NCBI GenBank assembly: GCA_001592805.2
Contig: CP051139.1
Span: 806,001 to 870,000 of the forward strand
DNA: 64,000 nt
Direction: 5' to 3'
From: Peltaster fructicola
Taxonomy: Eukaryota > Ascomycota > Dothideomycetes
Shown here: in pieces, positions 1-10,862 of the stretch
Layout of the letters: every line of letters begins with the position of its first letter
How positions within the stretch are numbered: the stretch's first letter is position 1
Made by a program: the position numbers and the translations under genes
The notes under the pieces: model-generated
Told to the model about the DNA's origin: nothing
What the model saw: the letters and a program-made list of their open reading frames with translations, nothing else
Database searches by the model: none

Positions 1-1
1 T

Positions 2-646
2 ATGGATCCACAAAACCACAACAGCCACTTCAGTTGGAGTACTGTAGCTTCAGCGGTGCCTGGAGCCCTGCGTGAGCAGACACCTCCGCCTAGTCCTCCG
101 CCTGTGCCAGTGCAGTATCTTGAGCCTGCTACATATGGTCCACCACACAGCACGCAATCGATCCTGTCCCGTCAACGTCCCTACAAGCGTCTCGACAAGC
201 CTGAATGGGCGCCACCGCCTGCCCCTGTCTCCGAAGGATACACCCCTCGATCATTGACGCCAAAGGTTCACCGGATAGAGGAACACCCTACGAGTACGAC
301 ACCATCAGCAGACGGCAAGAAGCGCTTACCGCTGCCACCTCTATTCACCGAGAAGTCCCTGTCACATCTCGAGGCTCTTCTGACACAAGAGAAGAATATC
401 CTGGTTCAAAGACGCAATATTGAGAGGTCGATAGCAGAGCTAGAGCGCGTCGAGACTGCTAGCCCTCTGGAAGTCAGCTTCTCTGTCGTGCGGGAAGCGA
501 AGAAGAAGCTAGAGGAGCGTCGCAAGGTCCTCGATGAGATCCGTCTGGAGGAGATGGACGTCGGCATTCGAATCGCAAGAGCTAGGAGGAAGGAGGACTT
601 TGCCGACGGAGAGGGCACTTTCTGGGTACGAAGAGTAACCGGATGA
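2..646 (+). CDS. hypothetical coiled-coil protein, possibly 5'-truncated
   Basis: Open frame of 214 codons whose first ATG lies at base 2, so the true start may be upstream of the window. I do not recognise the family. The first ~110 residues are rich in Pro, Ser and Thr and look disordered. From about residue 115 to 200 the sequence is highly charged, with heptad-like runs of Leu, Ile, Glu, Arg and Lys, which suggests a helical coiled coil and so a scaffolding or binding role. There is no signal peptide, membrane segment or catalytic motif. The frame ends cleanly at a TGA with no splice donor that would extend it. It is followed by about 270 bp before the convergent dehydratase gene. Confidence 0.6.
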   Translation: MDPQNHNSHFSWSTVASAVPGALREQTPPPSPPPVPVQYLEPATYGPPHSTQSILSRQRPYKRLDKPEWAPPPAPVSEGYTPRSLTPKVHRIEEHPTSTTPSADGKKRLPLPPLFTEKSLSHLEALLTQEKNILVQRRNIERSIAELERVETASPLEVSFSVVREAKKKLEERRKVLDEIRLEEMDVGIRIARARRKEDFADGEGTFWVRRVTG

Positions 647-917
647 GCTGGACCTCTATCAGCGTTGGGTACACGATCTCAGAACTCGTTGCACACTTTG
701 AGACGAATGTTTCTTGGTTGAAAGGACCACCACAGTCACACGACTGGGCCTTCAACAATAACTACACACCTTTTCAGGCTTCCATTTGCAACAGCGTTTG
801 ATGATTAGCGAGAACCTTGTACGACTACTCCTGTACCATTAGCATGCACTTGTCTAGTGTTACAGTGCATTACCTACATAAACTGAGAAATGATCATGCA
901 TACCGTTCACAGACCCA

Positions 918-1468
918 TCAATGCTTCGTACCCGAACAGCAATCACGAGCATTGCTCTCCCAGTCCTTCGCCTCTTGGTCAGTCCTAGCTTCCTTGATCT
1001 CGCCGAATTGCTGTCCGGCCTCGTCACAGAATCGAGCCATCAGCGTGTCCTTAGCAGATAGACCTTCTGGGTTATGAGTCGTCCATCGTATGCGTGTCTG
1101 ATTGTATATGTTTGTCCACTCCGGATGATGCTTCTGCTTCTTGCACTCAGCAGCAACGTAATTCATAAAGTCCTAGCCGTTGTCAGACTTGTTGCTGTTC
1201 AGTCCCGAGTGCAACATACCCATGCTGCCTTAAAGCCTTTGAACTTGAAGCTTCGCTCAAGGCCTTTACCATCATGGCATATGCCCCAGCTGCCGTCGTC
1301 GATTAATGCTGTAGCCTCAGCGACAATTGCTTCAGGTGATGAGTCGCTAGAAACCTTGAGGTCACTCAACTGTACCATGGCTCGAGTACTTGTCGAGAAT
1401 GCTGACGATGTTTGTGTTGCCTTTGCGGCACTGTGTGCAAGTCGTCGAGTACTCACACGGATTAGCAT
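918..1468 (-). CDS. pterin-4a-carbinolamine dehydratase (4a-hydroxytetrahydrobiopterin dehydratase)
   Basis: Two exons, 1220..1468 and 918..1172, with a 47 nt GT-AG intron at 1173..1219; 167 aa. The PCD/DCoH fold is clear: the conserved block KHHPEWTNIYN, then the TTHNPEGLSAKD block. The first exon ends in GFKAAW and the second begins DFMNYV, restoring the family's usual helix. The enzyme dehydrates the 4a-carbinolamine formed by pterin-dependent hydroxylases, recycling the pterin cofactor. I chose the first ATG (1468), which gives a basic, Ser/Thr-rich, acid-poor N terminus of ~35 residues resembling a mitochondrial presequence. A second Met near residue 37 would give a cytosolic form. Many fungi lack aromatic amino acid hydroxylases, so the hydroxylase partner is not obvious. 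The family assignment is firm; location is inference. Confidence 0.88.
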
Positions 1469-1812
1469 AGTGTCATGCAGTCTGAGATGGCTGCATTGAT
1501 TAAGATACAATGACGACAAGGCTGCAGACGACAACGATACGCCATCGTGCAGGGGATTTCTCAACGTTCAGATGAAGTTGAAGTCTACGATGCGTGGAGC
1601 TTGGCACGACTGCACAACGGAACATCGAACGACAACATGCAAGGGAGAACTGATATTCATACGTCGTTCTCGTTTTGAGACTATGATTACCAGTGAAGCC
1701 AAGCATGATCTTTGCTTGGAGACACTGATACACTCCTTGCGAGGATTCCCACAACCTTGAGCGCCGATCCATGAGGCATGCATACATTCGAAAGAACTGC
1801 TCAACGAGCGCT

Positions 1813-2624
1813 CTATTTCTTAGCAGCAGCAGCTTCCTCCTCCTTGGCCTTAGCACGCTTCTCACGCTTGCCTTGCAGGCGTGCATCGGATCGTGCTTTG
1901 CGGAGCTTGATATATGCGTTCTCCTCGCTCTCAAAGTCTGCAACCTTGCCGGTCTCAACAGCGTACTTGTTGGTGATTGGGAATGCTTTGCGGCTGGCGG
2001 TAATGTTCTCGCCATCACGGGCAGCCTTGACCTCCTCTGCGCTAGCTTCACCCTTCTTTGGTGCCTTGGTCTTGCGTGGGAACAGAATCAGACGGGCCTT
2101 GTATGCCTTCAGGCGCTCGACGTTGGCCTTGAGGGACTCCTCGCTGAGGTTCTGGCGGCGTGGGTCGACCGAGATACCGACAGTTGGTGCCAGCTTGCGT
2201 GGAATTCCAGCCTCCTGCGAATGTCATCAGCGCATATCCTCCAACGCTATGTCCTTCCTACCTTCAGCTCAGCGAGCGAGAAGCCTCGTCCTGCGCGCAC
2301 GCGACGGTTGTACTTGATGGTTGGGCATCTCACAACTGGTCGGAGCTTGTCCACTGGTCGTGGAGCGAGCTTTGCAACCTTCTCTTGACGTGCATTTCTG
2401 CGGCGCAGCTTGCGGCCAGGCTGGAAGTCGAAGTCAGAAACAATGCACTGCAGGCGCCACTACTCTCATGTAATGAGAGGGGAATAACCTGCCTGCGAGA
2501 AATGGACGTTCACACGTCTCTGCCTGTGCAATCGTCAGCGCAATTCAGAATGGCAACACGGATACACTCACCAATCCTTGCGGAAGTGGTTGTGCTGGAT
2601 CTGCTGGTTGTGCTTGATGGCCAT
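1813..2624 (-). CDS. RPL13: 60S ribosomal protein eL13
   Basis: Four exons (2572..2624, 2493..2523, 2262..2420, 1813..2214) encode 214 aa, the usual eL13 length. The protein starts [18 protein letters not shown] and contains the conserved [28 protein letters not shown] and [10 protein letters not shown] blocks, with a Lys/Ala-rich C terminus. It is a structural component of the large ribosomal subunit. Intron 1 (2524..2571) and intron 3 (2215..2261) are GT-AG. Intron 2 (2421..2492) must begin with GC rather than GT to keep frame and give the conserved Q-P-G-R-K junction. Exon 2 is only 31 nt. Several early introns are typical of fungal ribosomal protein genes. It is divergent from POL1, with ~290 bp between the start codons. 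Confidence 0.95.
2421..2492 (-). other. GC-AG intron in RPL13
   Basis: On the minus strand the exon ends TTC TCG CAG and the intron opens GCAGGT, closing in TTCCAG before CCT GGC CGC AAG. The nearest GT, four bases further on, would leave phase 1 and shift the highly conserved downstream block out of frame. A GC donor with an AG acceptor keeps phase 0 and yields HFSQ-PGRK. The intron is 72 nt, longer than the 44-61 nt typical of the window. Confidence 0.75.
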
Positions 2625-2913
2625 CTTGTCGGTGGTTGTTCAAGGTGTCGTATGCAATAAGTTTCGGCATTGTCCCAAGAATTCTATGAGTGTGGTCTTG
2701 GCAAGCGCGGAAGTCTCCGCTACAGACTTGCTCGATTGGGGCACATGAGTAACGCGCTAGTGAGTACGCGTGCTTCGCTAGCTCTACGCGTTTACATTGC
2801 TCGCCCTCCATCACATCGACAGCAACTTTCAGCATTCTCTACACAACATATGCTCAGGCGATAATCAGAAGCTATCCCTAAGCATCTGCATGTCTTGAGC
2901 AGTACAAATACCA

Positions 2914-5900
2914 ATGGCACCATCACGAGCAGATCGACTCGCTCAGATCCGTGCTCTCAGAGCAGCCGGCAAGACTGGATTTGATGCATATGAGGTTCAA
3001 GAAGCACCGGACCTGTATGAGACTGTCGATGAGGAAGGATACAAGAAGGTCGTCAGAAGCCGTCTTGATCAAGATGACTTCGTTGTAGACGACAATGGTG
3101 AGGGTTATGCAGACGATGGTCGAGAAGACTGGCAAGATGAACGCCAACCTCGCTACGATAGTGACAGTGGAGATGACCTGCCACGAAACAGCAAAGCTGG
3201 TGAGTGTTGCCCTGATCATGTAGTACTTCGTAGCTAACCATACACAGCCAAGCGGAAGCGTGAAGAAGACGCTGAGCGAGGGGAGAAGCTCAACAAAGGC
3301 ATCAACCGTTACTTCGGCAAGAATGCTCCAGTCGTCGCTACCAAGCCTAAGGTTGTTCGCACTGCTGCTGATGACAACTTCATGGCAGACCTCCTGACGG
3401 AGGTCGATACTAACATTATGCCACGAGCTGCCACATACAAGAAGACAGTGCGAAGCAACGACCGCCGAAAGACAAGAGTACTCTCGCCACCTGTTGAGGA
3501 TAGACAGACGCGACAAGTTGCAGCTGCCGAGACTCACTCCTTCGACGCACCACAGGTATATGACGATGAGATGGTTATGAGTGATCCTGTCCCGTCATCT
3601 CCTGCTGCCAGAGCAGTAGAGCGGAAAGAGAAGGTGACAGTCAAGGCAGAGCCAGTCGAAGAAGACGATATCATGGAAGTCGCAGAAGTGGCAGCCCACT
3701 CAGGTATCCAGTCCGTCAATGTCAATATCAAGGGAAGCAGGCCAGCCCCGAAGATAGTCAAGTCAGCATACCCGACTCCAGCAAGCTCTTCTCCAACACG
3801 AGCTCCGGCAGATGACCTCGACTTGGCAGCAATCAACAATGTTACAGAGAAGCTACAAATTCTAAGCAGCCCACAATCGGATTCTCTTGCTGCCGGCAAG
3901 CTCGCAGCCAAGGATGCCCTCGAAGACGATGGCAGCCTCAGATTCTTCTGGATGGACTACACCGAGGTCAACGGTGGACTCTGTCTATTCGGCAAGGTCA
4001 AGAACCGCACAAATGGACAGTTCGTCTCCTGCTTTGCCAAGGTCGAGAACATCCTGCGAAAGCTATACTTCCTGCCTCGCGAGTTCAAGCAACGCCATGG
4101 CAGAGCTACAGACCAGGAAGTCGAGATGGGTGATGTGTACCAGGAAGTGGACTCGTTGATGACCAAATTTGGCGTCAACATGCACAAGATCAAGCCGTGC
4201 TCTCGCAAGTACGCATTTGAGCTGCCAGGCATTCCCAAGGAAGCAGACTACCTGAAGTTGCTCTATCCATACGATAAGCAAGCCCTGCCAATGGACCTCA
4301 ACGGAGAGACATTCTCACACGTTTTCGGCACCAATACCGCACTCTTCGAACAATTCGTCATGTGGAAGAACATCATGGGTCCTTGCTGGCTGAAGATCGA
4401 GGACGGCAACTTCAATGCCGTCAACAATGCCTCATGGTGTAAGCTTGAGCTCAAGGTTGAAAAGCCTATCAACATCACAACGATTGGCGATGTTGACAAC
4501 CTGGATGCGCCACCTCTCAACCTCATGAGCCTGTCTCTGCGCACGATCATGAACACGAAGGAGAACAAGAACGAGATCTTCATGGCCAGCATGCGCTTTT
4601 ACGAAAACGTATCACTCAATGATACCACGCCAGCAAGCGAGCTGCCATCGCGATCTTTCACGATCATGCGACCACATGGAGATTATCCGCTTGGTTTCAA
4701 GTCAGACGCTGAGCAGCACAAAGGCTCACAAGTCAAGACTGAGAGAACAGAGGCTGGCCTCCTCAGCGTTCTGCTGGCCATCATCCAGCGTCAAGATCCT
4801 GATTGCTTCCTAGGACACAAGCTAGACGATGTCGACTACAACGTGCTGCTCACACGAATGCGTGATCGCAAGACTCCTGGTTGGCACCGCATCGGTCGTC
4901 TGAAGCGAGCTGACTGGCCGAAGAACATAGGCAAAGGCGGTGGCAGCTTCTTTGCTGAACGACATCTCGTAGCTGGTCGACTGCTTTGTGATCTTGCCAA
5001 CGACATGGGCAAAACCACTATGACCGGCTGTCAGAGCTGGAGCCTTGACGAGATGGTTGCTCTCCATCTGGGCGGGAAGCACAAAAGGACAGACATCGAC
5101 AATGACAAAGCACTGGTTTTGGCAGCATCACGAGGCGGCTTGATGAGTCTGGTCAAGCTTGCTGAGCTCGACACGTTCTTCATCGCGGCTCTAGCTTTGA
5201 AGCAACAACTACTCCCCTTGACAAAAGTACTCACCAACCTTGCTGGCAACTCCTGGGCCCGCACTCTCAGTGGTACACGTGCAGAACGAAACGAGTACAT
5301 TCTGTTACACGAATTCTATCGCAACAAGTACATTTGTCCTGACAAAGTCTATAGCAGGAACACACAGACCAAACGACCAGACGAGGAGAATGCTGAAGGC
5401 GATGATGGTGCTGACGCCAAGAAGAAGGACAAGTACAAGGGCGGTCTTGTCTTTGAGCCAGAGAAAGGTCTCTACGACAAGGTCGTCCTGGTCATGGACT
5501 TCAACTCGCTTTACCCTAGCATCATCCAGGAGTACAACATCTGCTTCACCACTGTTGACCGCGGCGACATTGCTGAAGATGAGGACAAAATTCCCGATGT
5601 GCCTAAGGACAGGCACAACAAAGCTATCCTACCACGACTAATTCAAACACTGGTCAACCGACGACGAGAGGTGAAGAAGCTCATGAAAGATAAGAACGCA
5701 ACCGAAGATCAAAAAGCAACATGGGACGTCAAGCAGCAAGCTCTTAAGCTCACGGCCAACTCTATGTATGGTTGTTTGGGTTACACGAAGTCTCGATTCT
5801 ACGCACGACCGCTTGCTGCTTTGACAACGAGCAAAGGTCGCGAGATCTTGCAGTCGACAAAGACGTTGGCAGAGGGTACCCATGCGCTACGAGTCATCTA

Positions 5901-7359
5901 TGGCGATACCGATTCTGTCATGGTCAATACGAACGTTGACGATGTCGAGGCTGCCAGGAAGATTGGCGAGGAATTCAAGAAGAGTGTCAATGGACAATAT
6001 GAGCTGCTCGAGATCGAAATTGACCACATCTTCAGACGACTGCTGCTGCACGCCAAGAAGAAGTACGCTGCTATTACTGTTGTGGATAACAAGACCACCA
6101 AGCTTGATGTCAAGGGTCTGGACATGAGGAGGCGAGAGTACTGTCAGCTATCGAAGGATACTTCTTCGTGAGTCCGCTGAGAACAATGCATGTCATTATA
6201 CTAACACCACTACAGCAAACTCCTAGAGTACCTTCTGTCTGGCGAGGATCCTGAGAAGGTAATAACACAGATCCACGACTACCTTCGGGACCTTTCAGAA
6301 CGCATGCGCAACAACCAGATCCCAGCCTACAACTACACCATCTACACACAGCTTGGAAAGGACCCCAAAGACTATCCAAATGGTAACTCCATGCCGGCAG
6401 TGCAGGTTGCTCTGAAGCAGCTCGCAAAGGGCAAGCAGGTCAAAGCAAAGGACGTTATGTCATTTGTCATCTGTGGAAACAGCAATGGCTCAGCAGAGGA
6501 CGCCGCCAAGAATGCTCACCCTCTAGATGAAGTTCTCGCCAAGGATTCTGCACTGGTCCCGGATGTCGACTACTACTTACACAAGCAGATCTTGCCCCCT
6601 GTGGAACGTCTTTGCGCCCCTATCAGTGGCACAAACGTCACACTACTGGCTGAATGTCTCGGTCTTGATACCAGCAAGTATTGTGTTAGTGGCGCGAGCA
6701 AATCTGGCGAACAGAGCAACGAGATCACAACTCTCGAGAGCCAGATTCCAGATCACATCCGTTACAAGGATTGCGAGCCACTTGGCTTGCTCTGCCCAAG
6801 CTGCAAGCATCACTGCGAATTCCGTGGCGTCAACTATGTCGCTCCAGACGACGAGACGCCTCTTACGCCTCTAGCTTTATTGACAAACAATGGCATAACC
6901 TGTCCTCGTGTCGAATGCAGGAAGAAGCTCTCGACACTGTCGATCTCGACACAACTGGAAGTGCAAATTCGTCGACATACATCTAGATACTATTCCGCCT
7001 GGCTGCAGTGTGATGATGCAGCCTGCGGAATCCGAACACGACAGATGAGTGTCTATGGACGCCGATGCCTTGGCCCCAACGGCCTGGCACATGGCTGCTC
7101 TGGACGCATGTCCTTCGAGTACTCTGAGAAGGCATTGTACAATCAGCTGCTGTATCTGCAAGGCTTGTTCGACGTTGACAAGTGCCTTGAGAAGATGGCC
7201 AAGACGACTGTGAAGGTGGAGGAGAGTGAGAAGTTGAAGATCGTTGCTGGCATGAACAGAGAACGATTTAGCATATGCATGGATGCTGTGAAGGTCTACT
7301 TGGATAAGAGTGGATGGGCATACGTTCCAATGGCTACCCTGTTCAAGTTTGCTAGGTAG
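2914..7359 (+). CDS. POL1: DNA polymerase alpha catalytic subunit
   Basis: Three exons, 2914..3199, 3248..6167 and 6216..7359, with two 48 nt introns; 1449 aa, close to yeast Pol1. It is the family B polymerase that extends primase RNA primers at origins and on Okazaki fragments. The N terminus carries the conserved RADRLAQIRALRAAGKT segment, followed by an acidic low-complexity linker. Motif A is DFNSLYPSIIQEYN (D846), motif B is KLTANSMYGCLGY, and motif C is YGDTDS with catalytic D982 and D984. The C-terminal region has the two cysteine clusters (LLCPSCKHHC..., then LQCDDAACG...HGCSG) that bind Zn/Fe-S and primase or the B subunit. Intron 2 has a clear branch site, CTAAC, 15 bp before the acceptor. 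Convergent with the PDH E1 beta gene. Confidence 0.97.
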
Positions 7360-7713
7360 ATTGCTCATATGAAACGACTACATGTATATACGGTCGGCAT
7401 TGCCGTACATGTTGATACTCACTCTCAACTTTGAGCGCCGTGAGCTGCCATAGTCCCTACGATAACGGATCGTAATGGATTGGCGTGTAGCGATCAAACA
7501 TGAGCCGCAAACAATTGAAGAAACGTGATCGAGACATTGATTGCGATACAAATGGATATACTAAATGCTGTGCATACGCTGTGCTCATTGAGCTCATCTG
7601 TAGGACGAACATGTGCACCAAACACCCAATGCCTAAGACTCTGGGCACATCCTTCCCAAGCGCCGTTCGTCTTGTCGAGGTCGAAAAGACTGCATTATGA
7701 TAGTATTCTTTCT
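7360..7713. other. intergenic, POL1/PDB1 convergent 3' regions
   Basis: About 350 bp between two converging genes. I see only short unsupported frames. Likely 3' UTRs of both genes. Confidence 0.6.
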
Positions 7714-8932
7714 CTAAACCCTGAGGAGCTTGGCAGCATAGTCCTCAATGAGCTTCTCAGTTGGGAAGCTCATCTCCTCGAGCTTCTGTGCGTATGGTGT
7801 TGGCACCTCAGCGCCGGTGACACGGACTGGTGGCGCGTTCAGGTAATCGAAGGCGTACTCCGCAGTTAAAGCGATGAGCTCGGCTGCAACACCGAAGCTT
7901 GGGAAGCCGGACTCAACTGCCATCATGAGACCTGTCTTCTTCACTGACTTGACGATCGCCTCGACGTCCAATGGCTTTACAGATCGCAGGTTGATGACCT
8001 CTGCCTCCACACCATACTTGCTCTTGAGCTGCTCTGCTGCAACGAGACATTGGCCAACGCATCGTGAGAGTGTGACAATGGTGATATCCTTTCCTGGTCG
8101 CTCGATCTTGGCCTTGCCGAACTGTATGATATTAGCCTGGTTCTAAAGACGGAAGCATCGAGCTCACCGGAATGACAAAGTCATCCTTCTGTGCTTCCTC
8201 GCTCATTGGGAATTGCAGACCGTACAACAGCTCGTTCTCAAGGACGACAACAGGGTTTGGATCTCGGATAGCAGCCTTGAGAAGTCCCTTGGCATCCTCT
8301 GAGGAATATGGAGCAACCACCTTGAGTCCTGGAATGGAACCGTACCACGCGCTGTAATCTTGGGAGTGCTGTGCAGCCACACCAGCGGCGAATCCGTTTG
8401 GTCCACGGAAAGTGATGTTACATGGCTGAATACCTCCAGACATGTAATGTGTCTTTGCGCCGGAGTTGATGATCTGATCGATAGACTGCATGGCGAAGTT
8501 GAACGTCATGAACTCGCAGATAGGATGAAGACCAGCAAGAGCTGCACCAACTGCTAGACCTGTGAAACCGGACTCTGTGATAGGCGTATCAATGACTCTC
8601 TGTTCGCCGAAGCGATCAAGCAGTCCTTTCGTGACCTTGTAACTGCAATCCTGTCAGCCCGAGCAGCTCGACGATCGAGATATCACTTACGCTCCGTTGT
8701 ACTGTGCAACCTCCTCTCCCAGGACGAACACCTTCGGGTTCTGCTCCATCTCCTCTGCCATGGCCTCATTGAGCGCCTCTCGCACCGTCATCTCTTTCGT
8801 CGAGCTCGAAGCATAGCCGCGACATCGCATGGCTGCCGGAGCAGCTATTCTCTGTATGCTACTGCATCGTTGTGCTGACAGTGATGTGCGGATGAGCTGT
8901 GAGGCGGGGCGGATAAGTCGTGCGCCAACCAT
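7714..8932 (-). CDS. PDB1: pyruvate dehydrogenase E1 component subunit beta, mitochondrial
   Basis: Three exons: 8691..8932, 8168..8642 and 7714..8121, with introns of 48 and 46 nt; 374 aa, normal for the family. With the alpha subunit it forms the thiamine-diphosphate-dependent E1 that decarboxylates pyruvate and acetylates the lipoyl domain of E2 in the matrix. Residues 1-35 are rich in Arg, Ser, Ala and Gln with no acidic residue, a typical presequence, followed by the conserved [14 protein letters not shown] and [21 protein letters not shown] blocks, the cofactor-facing region. The second exon holds [20 protein letters not shown] and the C-terminal exon holds the transketolase C domain ([11 protein letters not shown]). 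The start at 8932 places the ATG directly before the presequence; an open frame continues upstream but lacks conservation. Confidence 0.96.
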
Positions 8933-9209
8933 AACGGCAGCGTTCTCGAGTCGTTGATTGAAGAGCTTGGAAAGTGTTATTAGATTCGTCGTAGATGAGA
9001 GGAGGATATGCAAATGGTGGAAACCGAAAAATCGTGAATAGTCAGTGCTGTCTTTGCTGGAGCTCTCATCAATTGAGCTCGTCCTTCCCCAACATTCTTT
9101 AAACACAATCGGCCCGACGCTTGGACCCCAGCTATTTCAAGCACATGGCATCCAAGAGTCTATCGCGTCGGATATCCATTACAATGTATTATATGCAGTA
9201 CAACTCTCT

Positions 9210-10399
9210 CTATGCCTTTGGCTTCCTGCCGACCATCAGGTACATAGGCGTGAATAGCTTTTCTTTTCCTCCTGCGACCAAGCAGTCTGCAGCCAATGCC
9301 AACGAATCGGCAGTCTTCTGCGTACCCTTTGGAGCCAGACCTATCGTCTCAAGGACGCCAACGAATCTGTGTACGAGTCCACGGCCGACATGTGTCATCC
9401 TGATGAGAGTAGGGAAGTCCCAAATGCTCTGCATGTAGCGAAGGTCGCCAGAGAGAGGCCAGTACCATGGGAAGTCAGCCGGTCGATCTGCCAGGTCCTC
9501 GTTGTACTCCATCTTGAAGCCGGCTGCCTTCATTGCGGCGAGAGCAACCTCGATCTTCTCCATATTGCTGATACCATCTCCCTGCTCGATTCCGAGTCGG
9601 ATCTCGCGGTGGTGTGGGTTGTTGTTGTCGTATGCGTCGGTCATGAGCCACTCGTACACGCCAAAGACACCACCTGGCTTGAGCACACGGAAGATCTCGC
9701 TGTAGATGCCCTCCAAGCTTGGGGCGTGGACAGTGGCTTCAATGGCGTAGACGGCGTCGAAGCTGTTGTCCTTGAAATCCATCTGCATGAAATCGCCCTT
9801 GACATAGGCAAGCTGTTTGTCGAGCTTCTCTTGTGCTGCATATCGTGTTGCACGCTCGATCTGGTAGTCGTTGTTGTTCAACCCAGTGATGTGTGCGCCT
9901 GTGAACTTTGCAATCTCTCTTGCTGGTCCTCCGACACCACAACCGACGTCCAGTACCTTCATGCCCTCCGTGATGCCGATCTTGTGTGCTAGGTAGTGTT
10001 CGTGTCGAGCGATGGCTTGTCTGAATGGCTCGCCCTTAGTGAAGGTGCTGAAATGAAAGCTCTGACCCCATCTGGAGCGATTGTCAGTACATCTCGCTAC
10101 AGGAGCGAAGCAAGAGATACATACCCGTACTCGTACAGATCGGTTGCCAGGTTGTAGTAGTGCCTCGTGAGAGTGGCGTACTCCTTCCTTCTTGCCTCGC
10201 GAGTCTCCTCTGTCTCATCTGCTGAGGCTTTGTTATCCCAATGCTTGAAGTATTCGTCTACAGCAGCCTTCTGAGATGCCTTGTCCTTATTCATCATGTT
10301 CAAGAACGAGTTGTCGTTGGCAGCGGTCTTGCCGTGCAATGCTTGCTTGAAAGCAGCATCACGACTGCGATCCTGCTTCTCTAGCTCGAACTTAGACAT
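9210..10399 (-). CDS. ERG6: sterol 24-C-methyltransferase
   Basis: Two exons, 10125..10399 and 9210..10071, separated by a 53 nt intron (10072..10124); 378 aa against 383 in yeast Erg6. It transfers methyl from S-adenosylmethionine to C-24 of zymosterol-type sterols in ergosterol synthesis, on the ER or lipid droplets. The sterol-binding region YEYGWGQSFHF spans the splice junction, SAM motif [11 protein letters not shown] is at about residues 132-141, and IEATVHAP and YEWLMTD follow. The C terminus has the sterol methyltransferase C domain. It is tandem with PDB1 and the GH3 gene on the minus strand but separated by >250 bp on each side, so transcription is presumably independent. Typical target pathway for sterol-regulated control, although I saw no defined SRE here. 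Confidence 0.97.
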
Positions 10400-10862
10400 A
10401 CTGGACGGTTGTAAATGATGCAGTCTGGCGGTCAAATGGCGATGCGTAGCCTGACGAGGATGGAGTGAGATTAGGAGAAAAGACGAAGGTAGAAGTCCTG
10501 GGAACCGGTTATTCAAGGAGCGACTAATGGTCAATTTGTATCAGGTAACCGTTGTTAGGACGAACCCTGAAAGTCTCCCAATGCTCTCGGTGGTTTGATC
10601 AATCGTACGTTGATTTCCTCACCGCCAAATTTTTCTGCCATTCACGCATCTGCTTGCGAGACCTCGCGTTTACCTCGCGTTCTCATGTGATGACGATGCT
10701 CTTCTGGCTTGCGAGCTCAACGCTTGGTAGATACGAAGGCGAGCTCAATGCAATGAGCTCAATATGATATAGATCTTTTAACTGGCATCTGAACCTGCAC
10801 CATGGTCAAACATGAATTCGTGAGGAATGTCGTAGATTTCATGTATGGGTCTACTAAACAAG
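10400..10862. other. intergenic, ERG6 promoter and GH3 3' region
   Basis: About 460 bp. It should contain the ERG6 promoter (minus strand). No conserved frame is seen. GAGCTCAA-type words recur near 10710-10760 but carry no clear meaning. Confidence 0.5.

Noticed and set aside
1500-2051. 183-codon minus-strand frame
   Set aside because: Overlaps the last RPL13 exon in another frame and has no conserved sequence.
1778-2388. Two plus-strand frames of 179-205 codons
   Set aside because: They are the antisense of RPL13, whose four exons explain the region.
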